A DNA stretch of 64,000 nucleotides, taken from contig WNNJ02001959.1 of assembly GCA_012934845.2 (NCBI GenBank), forward strand, positions 62,001 through 126,000, given 5' to 3'. The notes beneath the pieces are model-generated. The model did no database searches. It had not been told where the DNA came from and worked only from the letters and a program-made list of their open reading frames with translations. Made by a program: the position numbers and the translations under genes. The number at the start of each line of letters is the position of its first letter. Position 1 is the first letter of the stretch. Of the stretch, positions 34,301 through 41,819 are shown piece after piece. The stretch is from Pomphorhynchus laevis (lineage: Eukaryota > Acanthocephala > Palaeacanthocephala > Echinorhynchida > Pomphorhynchidae).

Positions 34301-34938
34301 TGAAACATGCAATTGTCTTTGTGTTAAATCGCTAGTAAATCTTCTTTTATAGACATTACAGATTATAAATCAGCATTTAGAAGAAAGACAAACATGTTAC
34401 ATGATTATGATTCAACGAAAGCACATTTACATTGAATTTGTGGATGTCATCTTTTCTAATTTTGAAATTCATTTTTAAATAGTCAATGTTCGCTAAATTA
34501 TAATATACAACGCACTTTACGTTTTTGATAAATATTAATTGTAATATATGCATATATTACATATATGACATAAATTACATATATTACATATATTATATTG
34601 TAATATATACAGGGTTGCCATCTGACAACCCTGTCAGATGGCCAACATCTGACATTTGAGAGGGTTGTCATTTGTACAACCCTCTCAAAAAGTTATTTAA
34701 TTAAATAATTAAAATAAATTATTTTTTTATATTTATTATGGTTTTTTAAATTATTTAATGTATAAAATTTATTTAAAGTTTAAACTCTGTGTTTTATTAA
34801 ATTTTACAGCATTTGCAAGATATTTTGAAAATTATGGAGGAATGCTGGTACGATGAAGCATCCGCTCGCTTGCCAACACTGCGAATAAAGAAGTGTTTTT
34901 CTATAATAAAACAAAACATTGAAAAGACAGAAATGTAA
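7280..34938 (+). CDS. babo: TGF-beta/activin-family type I receptor kinase (Baboon/ALK4-5-like), ten exons
   Basis: Membrane receptor Ser/Thr kinase. In this family a type II receptor phosphorylates the GS box and the kinase then activates R-Smads. Exons: 7280-7355, 7462-7654, 7695-7864, 10471-10555, 17382-17773, 18571-18738, 20553-20636, 23958-24170, 27752-27876, 34810-34938. They total 1635 nt, which is 544 residues plus a stop, with every splice phase matching. Seen: signal peptide (1-18), ten ectodomain cysteines ending CCDTGNLCN, one TM helix (about 151-170), GS box [12 protein letters not shown] (222-233), glycine loop GRGRFGEV (249-256), catalytic Lys269, HRDIKSKN (368-375), DFG (388-390), GTNRYMSPE. 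The L45 region [14 protein letters not shown] matches the activin/TGF-beta class, not the BMP or ALK1/2 class, so Smad2/3-type signalling is inferred. The ends of exon 2 are the least certain: its acceptor could be 7462 or 7471. Confidence 0.93.
7462..7654 (+). CDS. babo: receptor exon 2: N-terminal ectodomain
   Basis: Encodes the first five conserved cysteines in the arrangement CKC, MEC, TCRGQMC. The acceptor TTTAG and the donor GG|GTAAAG fit. An alternative in-phase acceptor ends at 7470. Confidence 0.85.
7695..7864 (+). CDS. babo: receptor exon 3: C-terminal ectodomain
   Basis: Encodes the remaining cysteines, including the family signature CCDTGNLCN, after a 40-bp intron (7655-7694). 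It ends at a strong GTAAGT donor. Confidence 0.9.
7865..10470. other. receptor intron 3
   Basis: A 2.6-kb AT-rich intron. It contains an alternating TTAATA/TATATA tract at about 10245-10390. No element with recognised protein remains was found. Confidence 0.6.
10471..10555 (+). CDS. babo: receptor exon 4: transmembrane segment
   Basis: An 85-nt exon between a pyrimidine-rich TTGTTCAG acceptor and a GTAAGT donor. It reads [20 protein letters not shown] then IASRMVW, a single hydrophobic helix. Phase joins perfectly to exon 3 (one base) and exon 5 (two bases). It is too short to appear as an obvious reading frame. Confidence 0.9.
11203..11384 (-). repeat. structured (pseudoknot-type) repeat, copy near 11270
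   Basis: A copy of the repeat that ends Naiad-type Penelope fragments. It is nearly identical to 11802-11986, and the two lie in the same orientation on either side of a LINE tail. The helices are weaker here, with several mismatched positions. Confidence 0.65.
11385..11740 (-). mobile_element. LINE 3' end (RT C-terminal tail)
   Basis: The minus strand encodes [18 protein letters not shown] followed by [20 protein letters not shown]. This pattern is typical of the C-terminal tail of RTE-like and related LINE reverse transcriptases (RLRWYGHV ... GRP..RW.D.V..DM). Only the tail remains. It sits between two direct copies of the structured repeat inside receptor intron 4. Confidence 0.7.
11802..11986 (-). 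repeat. structured repeat, second direct copy
   Basis: Almost the same sequence as 11203-11384, about 600 bp downstream and in the same orientation. This suggests a local duplication or an insertion between two units of a tandem pair. Confidence 0.65.
12175..12725 (-). mobile_element. Naiad-type Penelope fragment with its structured end repeat
   Basis: 12553-12705 matches the window start (1-170), the region just downstream of the YxDD motif in the element's sense. Going on in the same sense, 12360-12175 is another copy of the pseudoknot repeat. This places the structured repeat at the element's 3' end. No intact reading frame remains. Confidence 0.6.
12726..15265 (-). mobile_element. degraded L2/CR1-like LINE
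   Basis: An old minus-strand copy of the LINE at 61.9-64.0 kb. The piece [20 protein letters not shown] near 13830-13880 parallels RAPWFDIQCLLSKRRLRHAF in the other copy. [12 protein letters not shown] near 13390-13430 parallels LPTHILKSICSS. Upstream pieces around 14300-14650 and 14824-15265 would correspond to the endonuclease half. Many stops and frameshifts. It lies in receptor intron 4, opposite to the gene. Confidence 0.7.
15480..16215 (-). mobile_element. Naiad-type Penelope N-terminal part (end of GIY-YIG domain and linker)
   Basis: The minus strand reads [20 protein letters not shown], then [22 protein letters not shown] and [15 protein letters not shown], followed by [20 protein letters not shown] and [11 protein letters not shown]. 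The YPLGLNDxVQGxG...RKRSHG linker follows an N-terminal GIY-YIG domain in Naiad-type elements, as I recall that family. The first part is nearly identical to 48058-48130. A structured repeat lies just upstream in the element's sense at 16455-16575. Broken at a few places. Confidence 0.7.
16455..16575 (-). repeat. structured repeat upstream of the Naiad N-terminal fragment
   Basis: A copy of the pseudoknot repeat. With 12175-12360 it shows that the same sequence lies at both ends of Naiad-type fragments, as expected for Penelope-like terminal repeats. Confidence 0.6.
17382..17773 (+). CDS. babo: receptor exon 5: juxtamembrane, GS box and kinase N-lobe
   Basis: Starts after a TCATTTTAG acceptor. 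It encodes the basic stop-transfer stretch, [20 protein letters not shown], the glycine loop, VAVKIF with the catalytic lysine, and the alpha-C helix ([10 protein letters not shown]). It ends in ADNK with a GTTATT donor. Reading past the donor only gives intron sequence. Confidence 0.95.
18571..18738 (+). CDS. babo: receptor exon 6: L45 loop and kinase hinge
   Basis: After a TTGTGTTTAG acceptor it encodes [20 protein letters not shown] and the helix up to LNHLHM, ending at a GTAAGT donor. The L45 residues that select Smad partners span the exon 5/6 junction. Confidence 0.93.
18739..20552. other. receptor intron 6 with short tandem repeats
   Basis: An AT-rich intron. 18965-19070 holds about six imperfect copies of a 17-bp unit based on TATATAATCTATTAA, and 19376-19412 a short AAGAATTATAAAG-type repeat. 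No transposon protein was recognised. Confidence 0.65.
20553..20636 (+). CDS. babo: receptor exon 7: catalytic loop
   Basis: An 84-nt exon encoding [20 protein letters not shown] and CCISDF up to the DFG phenylalanine, with a GTAAGA donor. HRDIK replaces the more common HRDLK, a conservative change. Confidence 0.93.
20800..21490 (+). mobile_element. LINE C-terminal fragment with nuclease-like tail
   Basis: The plus strand carries [26 protein letters not shown], then [12 protein letters not shown] and [11 protein letters not shown], and after a stop [18 protein letters not shown] and [11 protein letters not shown]. These correspond to the multicopy invertebrate module FRDALxLRYGW...CxCG...HA..C..GG...RHNE...EP...ARLDI...FDVRV, which has the layout of a PD-(D/E)XK-like nuclease at the end of LINE-type proteins. 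Here the expected acidic residues of the ARLD and FDV motifs are changed, so it is a dead remnant. The nuclease assignment is inference. Confidence 0.6.
21550..23130. repeat. cluster of hammerhead-like repeat units in both orientations
   Basis: Five related cores lie at about 21645-21700 (-), 22041-22090 (-), 22315-22372 (+), 22676-22731 (+) and 22855-22912 (-). The best copies read GGACC-GAAACGTGAAACGTA, then GTATTGG, ATCAG, CTGATGA and CCAATAC. Shared flanks include a GATATACCTGTGCAGTCATT end, an ACTCGACTCGT segment, and a GGTAGGTTT/GAAGGTAG hairpin region like that at 3510-3560. Two minus units lie head to tail (21555 and 21999, period about 440 bp). It fills receptor intron 7. Confidence 0.65.
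23958..24170 (+). CDS. babo: receptor exon 8: activation segment and C-lobe
   Basis: After a TTCTTTGTAG acceptor it encodes [30 protein letters not shown] and [19 protein letters not shown], ending in HCYG at a GTAAGC donor. The activation segment is intact and matches the family. Confidence 0.95.
24290..24800 (-). mobile_element. LINE 3' fragment with C-terminal cysteine motif
   Basis: The minus strand encodes [19 protein letters not shown] followed by [10 protein letters not shown]. This matches the C-terminal CxCG...QTAxHxxxxC knuckle and the DDETRCWL-like tail of a common LINE reverse transcriptase lineage. Only the 3' end is left, in receptor intron 8. Confidence 0.65.
25640..26370. repeat. 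tandem duplication of about 250 bp (period about 475 bp)
   Basis: 25640-25895 and 26115-26370 share the same run, from the ATTGAACGACA region through CTTGTCGGTTTGCACATTGA to TTGTACAACAAAAGTACAAAA. The part TTTTGATATTTTGCTAGTAAC recurs inverted near 27320-27375, next to a Penelope remnant, so this is probably the end region of such an element. Confidence 0.6.
26565..27375 (-). mobile_element. Penelope-like element remnant, GIY-YIG domain
   Basis: The minus strand reads [20 protein letters not shown] then KRVSQHNY near 27055-26935, and a second overlapping piece [18 protein letters not shown] at 26891-26800. These are the VYxIxCxxCxxxYVGQTGxxLxxRxxxH signature of the Penelope GIY-YIG nuclease. 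There are two partial copies or an internal duplication, both broken. Confidence 0.7.
27752..27876 (+). CDS. babo: receptor exon 9: kinase C-lobe
   Basis: Encodes [34 protein letters not shown] and REVS, the usual LPYYDLVPxDP...RPxIPxxW block of type I receptors. The donor is GTAAGT. The acceptor is a weak AATCTAG, but phase and homology fix it. Confidence 0.9.
28030..29560 (-). mobile_element. Penelope-like element (Penelope/Poseidon type), RT and GIY-YIG
   Basis: In minus-strand order: [16 protein letters not shown] (RT N-terminal region, about 29490-29440), [20 protein letters not shown] (RT block B, about 29140-29080), [11 protein letters not shown] (catalytic YVDD, about 29045-29010), then [20 protein letters not shown] and [16 protein letters not shown] (GIY-YIG, about 28480-28360). 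A CTGATTATAGC...GCTACCGAAA end motif is at 28062-28038. GIY-YIG is C-terminal here, unlike the Naiad-type fragments. The copy is incomplete and broken in a few places. It lies in receptor intron 9. Confidence 0.85.
29700..31390 (-). pseudogene. remnant of a widespread uncharacterised multicopy protein family
   Basis: Collinear minus-strand pieces at 31387-30986, 30985-30518, 30435-30238, 30256-29936 and 29939-29706. The first has a cysteine-rich N-terminus ([29 protein letters not shown]) ending APVPHNE. The next continues [15 protein letters not shown] and [20 protein letters not shown]. Then come [28 protein letters not shown] and finally the signature [11 protein letters not shown]...[17 protein letters not shown] recognise this as a protein found in many copies in arthropods, cnidarians and others, without a known function and probably mobile. 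A stop joins the first two pieces directly, and the middle is shortened and frameshifted, so this copy looks dead. The start follows a TTTCCAG acceptor-like site. Confidence 0.75.
31463..31655. repeat. MITE-like foldback, about 190 bp
   Basis: Left arm 31463-31540 and right arm about 31582-31655 are imperfect inverted copies. Both contain GAGAAGGACAAA and ACGAATTTTCG in opposite orientation, around a short centre with its own AAGTAC/GTACTT palindrome. There is no coding content. No clear target duplication was identified. Confidence 0.6.
31890..32510. mobile_element. two Penelope fragments in opposite orientation
   Basis: 31890-32090 on the minus strand reads [20 protein letters not shown] and GPYFTPP, a Penelope N-terminal stretch. 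32130-32510 on the plus strand reads [20 protein letters not shown] and [16 protein letters not shown], nearly identical to the GIY-YIG end at 28500-28130 but inverted. So inverted element ends flank the 28.1-32.5 kb block. Confidence 0.75.
32540..33850. repeat. Penelope non-coding end sequences in nested orientations
   Basis: AT-rich repeats (TTATAATTTAATTTAAGGTTG and similar) occur several times in both orientations. Hammerhead-like hairpins sit at 32750-32777 (-) and 33696-33720 (+, CTGATGATAGC-AGGA-GCTATC-GAAA). The piece from 33720 to 33820 (AGGATATTTTCTTCTTCGTTCC) recurs at 49730-49860. Confidence 0.55.
34617..34690. repeat. nested short inverted repeats at the duplication edge
   Basis: AGGGTTGCCATCTGACAACCC and GAGAGGGTTGTCATTTGTAC, then AACCCTCTC, form two adjacent hairpins. 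The high-identity part of the duplication begins inside this block. Copy 2 lacks part of it. Confidence 0.6.
34810..34938 (+). CDS. babo: receptor exon 10: kinase C-terminus
   Basis: After an ATTTTACAG acceptor it encodes [33 protein letters not shown] and ends NIEKTEM-stop, the family's MxECWxxxxxARLTALRIKKTL terminus. It is joined in phase 0 to exon 9 across a 6.9-kb intron. An identical copy exists at 43098-43226. Confidence 0.92.
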   Translation, partial: HLQDILKIMEECWYDEASARLPTLRIKKCFSIIKQNIEKTEM

Positions 34939-36132
34939 TTTGCATTCATTTTTGATTTGTTTCTTTTGCACGTAAAACTTCATATTTGTTTTTTTATTTT
35001 GTAAATAAAAGTTATTTTTGATCAATTTAGTGGATATCAAAATAATATTAAAATCCAATGTCTAAAGTTTCAATCGAAGAACACCGCATAAAATCGGGTT
35101 ATGCAATTAATGTAAATGCCTCTATGCAATTTTACATAATATCCGTTATGGAGAAGGATAAAATATAAATATATAAGTTGTATTTAATTAATAATCTTTG
35201 AAATAATTATATGTTAAAAATTAATTAAAAATTATCGATTTTTATTTATTAACATTATACTATTCGGTATGATGTCCTGTTCAAGAATGCATATGCGCCG
35301 ACCATTTTGCTGAATCAACGCCACTTCCTTGATCTTACTTAATGAATTTGTTAACCCGTTTGAATTTTCTAATAATTGAACGTAATCTTTAATCAAAATC
35401 CACCCACGATATGGGGCATACTCATTTCTAAAAGATTCAGTCGAGCAATAAATCTACTAACAAAAGATTCAGCTAAAATTCCCAAAATTCGAATAAATTT
35501 GAAATTAACGCAAGTATTTTACAATAAAAAGAGGAATTTTCTTTTTCCCCAAATTTGATTAATCCAATGTTTTGCAGAATATATTTCTACTCGTTGTAAA
35601 ATATAATATTTAAAATGGGCAAGAGTCTTCCTAATTTGGGAAGAAATTTTATTTCTCTTAAATCTTTTTAGAAATATATTTTTTATTTCTAACAGAAAAT
35701 TTAAAATTCAGCAATCAATCTTAAATTACATTTTTAGACTGTGGTAATCTCAGATTCCATCAAGAATTTAACATTTAAAATTTGAATTTGTTGAACCAAA
35801 TTTAATTATTTGGATTATAATTTTATTATTTGATAAATTTAAAATAAAAATAAAATTAAATGTAAACAATTAAGATGCATTCGTCATTTAAAATTATAAA
35901 ATATCTAGCCATACACATCCTTTTTGTATTACGTCATGGGGTGCTGATATATTCAATTTTTTCATTCAGCGGCTGCTAGCAATGCTAAGCGGCAACATGT
36001 TTTACATTTCTGGTTTAGGTTGATGAATTGTAACTTTTAACAATCACTAAATTTATTTTATAACAAAAAAAATCGATTAGTGCTGTGTTACAAGGAAAAG
36101 TATAGCAATCAGTAACACGTTTTATATCGACT
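34939..36132. other. spacer between receptor and first GST gene
   Basis: AT-rich, no recognised gene. Because the receptor (plus) and the GST gene (minus) converge, this holds both 3' ends. The 35376-35558 open frame is AT-rich chance sequence. Confidence 0.55.
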
Positions 36133-36753
36133 TTAATATCCTCTCGTTTTCATATATTCAGCAATCGATGGCGTATTGGCAACTGCATCCCAATTTTTCT
36201 TGATTACTTCATCGCACTCTTCAGCTATATTTGGATTTATTTTAGAAAATTGATCAAGTGCATAGAAGACAAACAAGTCCGCTAGTGTCAGTTGGTCGCC
36301 AACGAAATACGGTGTTTTTCCAGATGGGTTATACATGTCCATTAATTGCTTCAGCTTAGATATCGTCTGCGGTATACGTTCATCTTTGAGAATTGGCATT
36401 TGTTTAATTTTATCCTCTTCACTTAAATGGTATAATACATCGTAATAGAAATCAAATATTTCAAGGACTGTCTGAACTACCACGTCTATTAAAGCAGATT
36501 CCAAATTATTTTTGCCGTCTAAATTGTGTTCTTTAGCGAGATATTTAGTTATAGCTACGCTTTGTGGCATAACCATTGGCTTTCCATTCAAAGTGAATTC
36601 AAGAATTGGTAATTGACCAAGTGGAGTCGACGGCTTAATTTTCCCCCAATCATGGAAATTAATTCCTACATATTTATAAGGAACATTGCCTGCCGCGAGT
36701 ACCAACCTTGCTGGTTCTGCTTTACCACATATATTAAAGTAAGTTAGTTTCAT
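36133..36753 (-). CDS. sigma-class glutathione S-transferase, copy A
   Basis: A cytosolic glutathione S-transferase, 206 residues, full length for the sigma class. It conjugates glutathione to electrophiles. Some sigma members act as haematopoietic-type prostaglandin D synthases, which cannot be judged here. Thioredoxin-like half: MKLTYFNICGKAEPARLVLA with the expected catalytic Tyr5, QLPILEF, and the glutathione-binding MPQSVAITKYLA (about residues 62-73). Helical half: YFVGDQLTLADLFVFYAL (about 149-166). The single-exon coding region is preceded by a CATTTTAGATT acceptor-like site just before the ATG, so an intron in the 5' leader is likely. It differs from copy C by two residues. Confidence 0.95.
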   Translation of the reverse strand: MKLTYFNICGKAEPARLVLAAGNVPYKYVGINFHDWGKIKPSTPLGQLPILEFTLNGKPMVMPQSVAITKYLAKEHNLDGKNNLESALIDVVVQTVLEIFDFYYDVLYHLSEEDKIKQMPILKDERIPQTISKLKQLMDMYNPSGKTPYFVGDQLTLADLFVFYALDQFSKINPNIAEECDEVIKKNWDAVANTPSIAEYMKTRGY

Positions 36754-36821
36754 AATCTAAAATGGATGAATTATTTTACATAAATAAAATTTATCGGCTT
36801 GAATTAATATACTTTGCTTTA

Positions 36822-37904
36822 TGTAATGTCAGAAAACACAATTTTATAATGAACTAAAATTCCACTAACGTTAGGATTCGCATTTATTAACAATTGAATG
36901 GGCTTCTATATTCTCGTGTAGCTAATGAAATTTACAGTTTCTTAATATTACTCTAGTATTAAATGCTTAGGCAATTAATATTTGCGCAAACTGTAGTCTG
37001 TATCACTTAATTGAATTGTTGGGATAGAATTTATCTAAAGTTGTCACTTGCTTAAAAAACGACGTTGATCCTGTCATTTACATATTCATAAGAAAACGGT
37101 CACCTACATTGTGTATTTGATTTATATTTGGTCAACAATAATCTCCTTTAGGTAAGGAATATTTATATCGCTACACTATTGTTTAGATTTTATGTGACAT
37201 TCATCCTGTTTATACGATCTATTTACCAGCGGAAGCCTTCTCATACAAATAAAGCTACATCTACTATCGTCTTGGATTCGGACGGCATTTGAATTTTATT
37301 AAACTAAAAGTTTGTAATTGTTAAACAATTTGTGGTCGAATAAGTGGATAAGAATGAATTTAAGGTCCTTATTAGATAAACACAGTTAAGCGTGCAATAT
37401 GATAAAACATAGATGTAAAGATAGTAAGACGTAATAATAAAAATTGTAAAATGCAGTATGTAATATAATGTAAAATATTAAAGCTATATATTATATCTTA
37501 TTATTATATTATTAATATTTTTAATATTAAAAATATTTACTTTTTAATTTTTCAATTTATTTTTTAATAATAATATATTTAATAACAACAAAAATACGCT
37601 CGTATTAAAAGAAACTAAGATCCTTTGTGATGTGGGCCAAGAGATCACTTTAAATCAACTCGTATTTAAAGCACTTAATAAAATTTGTCAATATTACTAT
37701 TGTTGCCACCAAGAGCACTCCACTAGTCGAACTGCAAATTAGACGTGCAGACTTAAAAAATGTAGTGAAATATCATGTACATAAAAACAGTTCCAATGTA
37801 AAATGTTTGTTGATTGTTTGTTAATTTATTTGTTGTTGTAAATAATTAAAAATTTAAATATTGCAAATCTAAAATAATCTGAATAAAATTGGTTAGTTAT
37901 TAAA
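36822..37904. other. spacer between GST copy A and LINE tail
   Basis: AT-rich, upstream of GST copy A, so it should contain that gene's promoter and probable leader exon. No specific site is recognised. Confidence 0.5.
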
Positions 37905-38290
37905 AGGAATGACGTATTTTCGTGGTGTGGCCGGTCTTAGTCTTAGGAATAATGTTAGGAATGCAGTCATCCGGGATGGACTCGGAGTAAAGTTGATGCT
38001 TCTACACATTGAAGAAAGTCATCTGAGGTGGCTAGGATACGTTTTAAGGATGTCTAGGGATCACCTTCCTCGGAGGATTTTCCAGGCCGGACTTTGGAAA
38101 GAGACCTTGAGATAGACCTCGATACCGGTGGAGAGATCAAATCTTGAAACTGGTCGAAGATTGCCCTGAGCTATCTGAAAGAGAACTCTGATCTGTCACA
38201 CAGGCTCGCGATGTCTGGATTAGCTTGGTTCGTGCACTGCCTCAACTACCCGAGACCCGGACCAGTGGTTGACGGGAAAAATATTGTATA
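37905..38290 (+). mobile_element. LINE 3' fragment (RT C-terminal tail)
   Basis: The plus strand reads LLHIEESHLRWLGYVLRM, then DHLPRRIFQAGLW, and in a shifted frame a GRPRxRWxDQI-like continuation. This is the RLRWxGHVxRMxxxRLPRxV tail of RTE-like and related LINEs. It is frameshifted and 5'-truncated. Confidence 0.7.
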
Positions 38291-38860
38291 TTATGTTTTT
38301 TTTCTTGTCAAGAGATTGTTGCTATTAAAATGAATTTAAGCATTTACGAAAAAAATATGATTAATCCCTAATGTATGTATTTAGTTTGGTTCGTGTCTTC
38401 GAATATTTGCAGAATTAAAACCATTTTGTTTTTGATAATTCGAATATAATAATAAAATATATCAGTAGCTACAAATAACAATTTTAAATCATTCAAATCA
38501 GTTAACTAGTCTACGTATATTTTACAATATATTTAAAAATGTAAATATATTATTTTCTTTATTAAACCAATAAATAGATTATATATCGTGTATTAGAATT
38601 AAAGTTTGAGGCCATCAAAATATATTAAATCTTTTTATATATTTTTTGCTTAAAGTTATTTGTTTTGTTAAAAAATTTCCTTACAACTCAAGAGTAAACT
38701 TTTAGTAATATTTCGTAGATATTTCAGTGATAATCTGGTATTTTTTAAATATAACGAATACAAAAGACAATAATAACATAATTATAGCAATAATATTTAA
38801 ATATAGGAGGTGGTGTATAATCGACTATAATTTTTCCACCTTAACATAGAATGCTGCAAG

Positions 38861-39478
38861 TTAGTAACCTCTTGTTTTCATGTATTCAACAATTGTTGGA
38901 ATACTGGCAACAGCGTCCCGATTTTTCTTAATTACTTCACATTCTTCAATAACTGTAGGATTGACCGTTGATAAATGCTCCAACGAATTGAAGACATACA
39001 AGTCAGCTAGAGATAATTGGTCTCCGATGAAATAAGGTGTTTTTCCTGATGGATTGTACATATTCATCAGTTTCTTAAAATTATTAATAGCCTCTGGAAT
39101 ACGCTGATCTCTCAGTATGGGCATTTGCGTAATCTTCTCTTCCTCAGTTAAATGATATATCACATCAAAGTAATAATTTAGTATGTCTGCAACTGTATCA
39201 ACAACCACATCTATAAGAGCAGATTCTAAATTGTTTTTTCCAGCTAAATTGTGTTCTTTAGCAAGATATCTGGCGATTGCAATACTCTGTGGCATGATTA
39301 TTGTTGAACCTTCTGAAGTGAATTCCAAAAATGGTACTTGACCGATTGGTGTAGTAGACTTGAACTTGTCCCAGTTATTGAAACTAATCCCAACGAATTC
39401 ATACGGAACCTTTGCTACTGCAAGCACTAATCTTGCGAGTTCGGCCTTACCAGAACCATTAAAATAAGTCAGTTTCAT
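38861..39478 (-). CDS. sigma-class glutathione S-transferase, copy B (older paralogue)
   Basis: 205 residues, same fold and single coding exon as copies A and C but clearly diverged: MKLTYFNGSGKAELARLVLA, QVPFLEF, MPQSIAIARYLA, YFIGDQLSLADLYVFNSL. Tyr5 and the glutathione-site serine (MPQS) are kept. It has the same acceptor-like TTTTAGATT immediately before the ATG, so the gene structure is shared. It lies between the two young copies but outside the duplicated segment. It is therefore an older tandem paralogue whose substrate range may differ. Confidence 0.95.
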   Translation of the reverse strand: MKLTYFNGSGKAELARLVLAVAKVPYEFVGISFNNWDKFKSTTPIGQVPFLEFTSEGSTIIMPQSIAIARYLAKEHNLAGKNNLESALIDVVVDTVADILNYYFDVIYHLTEEEKITQMPILRDQRIPEAINNFKKLMNMYNPSGKTPYFIGDQLSLADLYVFNSLEHLSTVNPTVIEECEVIKKNRDAVASIPTIVEYMKTRGY

Positions 39479-39550
39479 AATCTAAAATTAATATCTACAT
39501 TTTTTACGAATTAGTTTAATCTTGTGTAAATACAATTACATGTAAATGCA

Positions 39551-40868
39551 ATTACAACGTCTGTTATTTATTAATCAATTCATAAAAATGACGTTTATTT
39601 TAAATTTCAATTTTTTATTTTAACTTGATTTAAATTATAAAAAATCTTATAACAATTATTTATTTTATTATTTAATTATTAAATTTTGATTTAGCATTAT
39701 TATGTTTTGTTTATTTTATAATTATATTAAATACGTAGACTCAGTTAGCTGATTTGATTATTTAATAATTATAAATGTTTAATTGAATTATTATTTTTAC
39801 AATTTTATAATCAATTTCCATGAAAATAATTCATTTCTTTGATAAAGCGTTGTTAGTTTTTAATATTAAATTTGATTTTAAATAGTTGAAAATTTAAGAT
39901 ACATTATTGTACAATGAGATATCATTATAGATTTAAGTAGGACCTTGTAATCAAACTCCAGTTTATAAATGCAGTCGTAGCAACACGTTCTAAAACATTT
40001 AAAATAGTTACACCATAGCAATAACAAGTTAGCAATGCAAACTGGATTTAAATATACAAGATGACAAGTACATTGTTTTTAAATGTTTGAACAGTTACGT
40101 TGTAAACTTTAAAATTATTTCTCTTGTGTATCTCACCGTATAATGCTTATCTCATTATTATGCCTACATTCAAAGCCAAATACCTAATCTTCCTTATTTT
40201 GCTGTAAAAATATAAAGGTATATTTTAATAATTTAAAAATCTTGAATGCCACATTTCAAACATTTAAACCGATGTTCATCTTTTTCTTTCTAAAAATATG
40301 AAAGTATTTCGAATCATTCAGAATAGAAAATAACCTTTGACATTATAGACGAAATACAATTCAATAGCCTGCTTTTCAAACCTTCGAAGAATAAACAGTT
40401 TGCATATGTTTTTTACCTAAATGAACACATTACAGTATACATTTATTACTAAGAAATTTAAAAGTAAAAATATCTAAGCGTATTCTTAAAACTTATCATC
40501 TAAACTCAAGTTTTTTAATTTAACTTCACTATCTATTAATATACCACGAAGGTTTTATAAAATAGTCTAATTCACTGATTTCGATATTTTTAATATTTAA
40601 ATGAAACGTTTAAATTTTAATTTGAATAATTTTAAATTTTATATTAAATACGTAGACTCAGTTAGCTGATTTGATTATTTAATAATTATAAATGTTTAAT
40701 TGAATTATTATTTTTACAATTTTATAATCAATTTCCATGAAAATAATTCATTTCTTTGATAAAGCGTTGTTAGTTTTTAATATTAAATTTGATTTTAAAT
40801 AGTTGAAAATTTAAGATACATTATTGTACAATGAGATATCATTATAGATTTTAGTAAGACCTTGTAAC
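39551..40868. repeat. 1.06-kb repeat, copy of 4375-5440, with a partial tandem copy
   Basis: 39551-40610 aligns with 4375-5440 in the same orientation with few changes. 40636-40868 repeats the 39728-39955 part. It starts about 70 bases upstream of GST copy B, so it may carry or disrupt that gene's promoter. Confidence 0.8.
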
Positions 40869-41819
40869 CCAGTTTTTAAATGTACCGATAGCTGATTTGT
40901 TAGCTGATTGATATAATAATCAGTTTGCTGATTTGATTTAATAATAGCTATTTTTATAAGAGTAGAATTGTTACAAGACGATTAATTATTAGAATAAATA
41001 TTTTAAGTCATAATGAACTGCTTTGTAATTATAAATCGTCCTGCTTTGAACTGCTTTGTAATTAGATATTAATGAACTGCTTTGTAATTAGATATTGATA
41101 TTAGATATCAATAAAAATTTGCCTAAATTTTTTTATAATATTTTGATGATTTATATATTTTACGACTTTCAGTTTGATTTTGTTTTTAAAGTTCAAAACG
41201 TATTTTTAAATTATTTTAATGATTTTGAAATATACCAATATCATTACATATAGAGATTGATCTTTCAATCTGGATGGTGATCTAGATGCAGAAACGTTAT
41301 AATTATTATTTTTTAATTCATTTATTATTTTTATGAAAATATAAATGTTTATAATAATTTTTATTTATCATTATTTGTAATTAATAAATAATTAAATATA
41401 CGTAGATTCATTTACCCGATGTGATTTGTTGATTTATAAGTTTAAAAAAGTATTTTTATTAAAATAAAAAATTACTATTTTATTAAAAAAAATAATATTT
41501 TATTATTTTATTAAACAATTATCTTATTTTTATGAAAATATAAATGTTTAATATTTTCATCTATATATTTATATTTACTTGATGGTTGAATATTTATTAG
41601 AAGTGCGTTATAGACATTTTAACATACGTGTGTACCGCTCTCTTTACGAAATATAATTTCCAGACGTTAAGTCTACATTTAATTCCAGAATATAAACCCC
41701 CTCGGTGTACTGAAGATAAATATAGTGATTTTAATGTTCTATCAACTTGTTTCGACCACAATTGAATTCATATCATAAATGTACCGCCGAATATACATTT
41801 TAGATGCACATTGTTATAG
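40869..41819. other. AT-rich spacer with faint Penelope debris
   Basis: 41150-41255 and 41575-41620 resemble the Naiad-type sequences at 12500-12560 and 530-560. Too degraded to define an element. Confidence 0.35.

Larger units (their letters stand above)
34050..36821. repeat. segmental duplication, copy 1 (partner 41820-45109)
   Basis: 34667-36821 matches 42955-45109 at a constant offset of 8288 bp with only a handful of differences. The left part 34050-34600 also matches 41825-42310 at offset about 7770, less perfectly, because copy 2 holds about 600 extra bases. The copied block contains the last receptor exon and a GST gene. Confidence 0.95.

Noticed and set aside
34804-35058. Minus-strand frame of 84 codons, identical to one at 43092-43346
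   Set aside because: It is antisense to receptor exon 10 and its downstream flank. The identity of the two frames comes from the DNA duplication.
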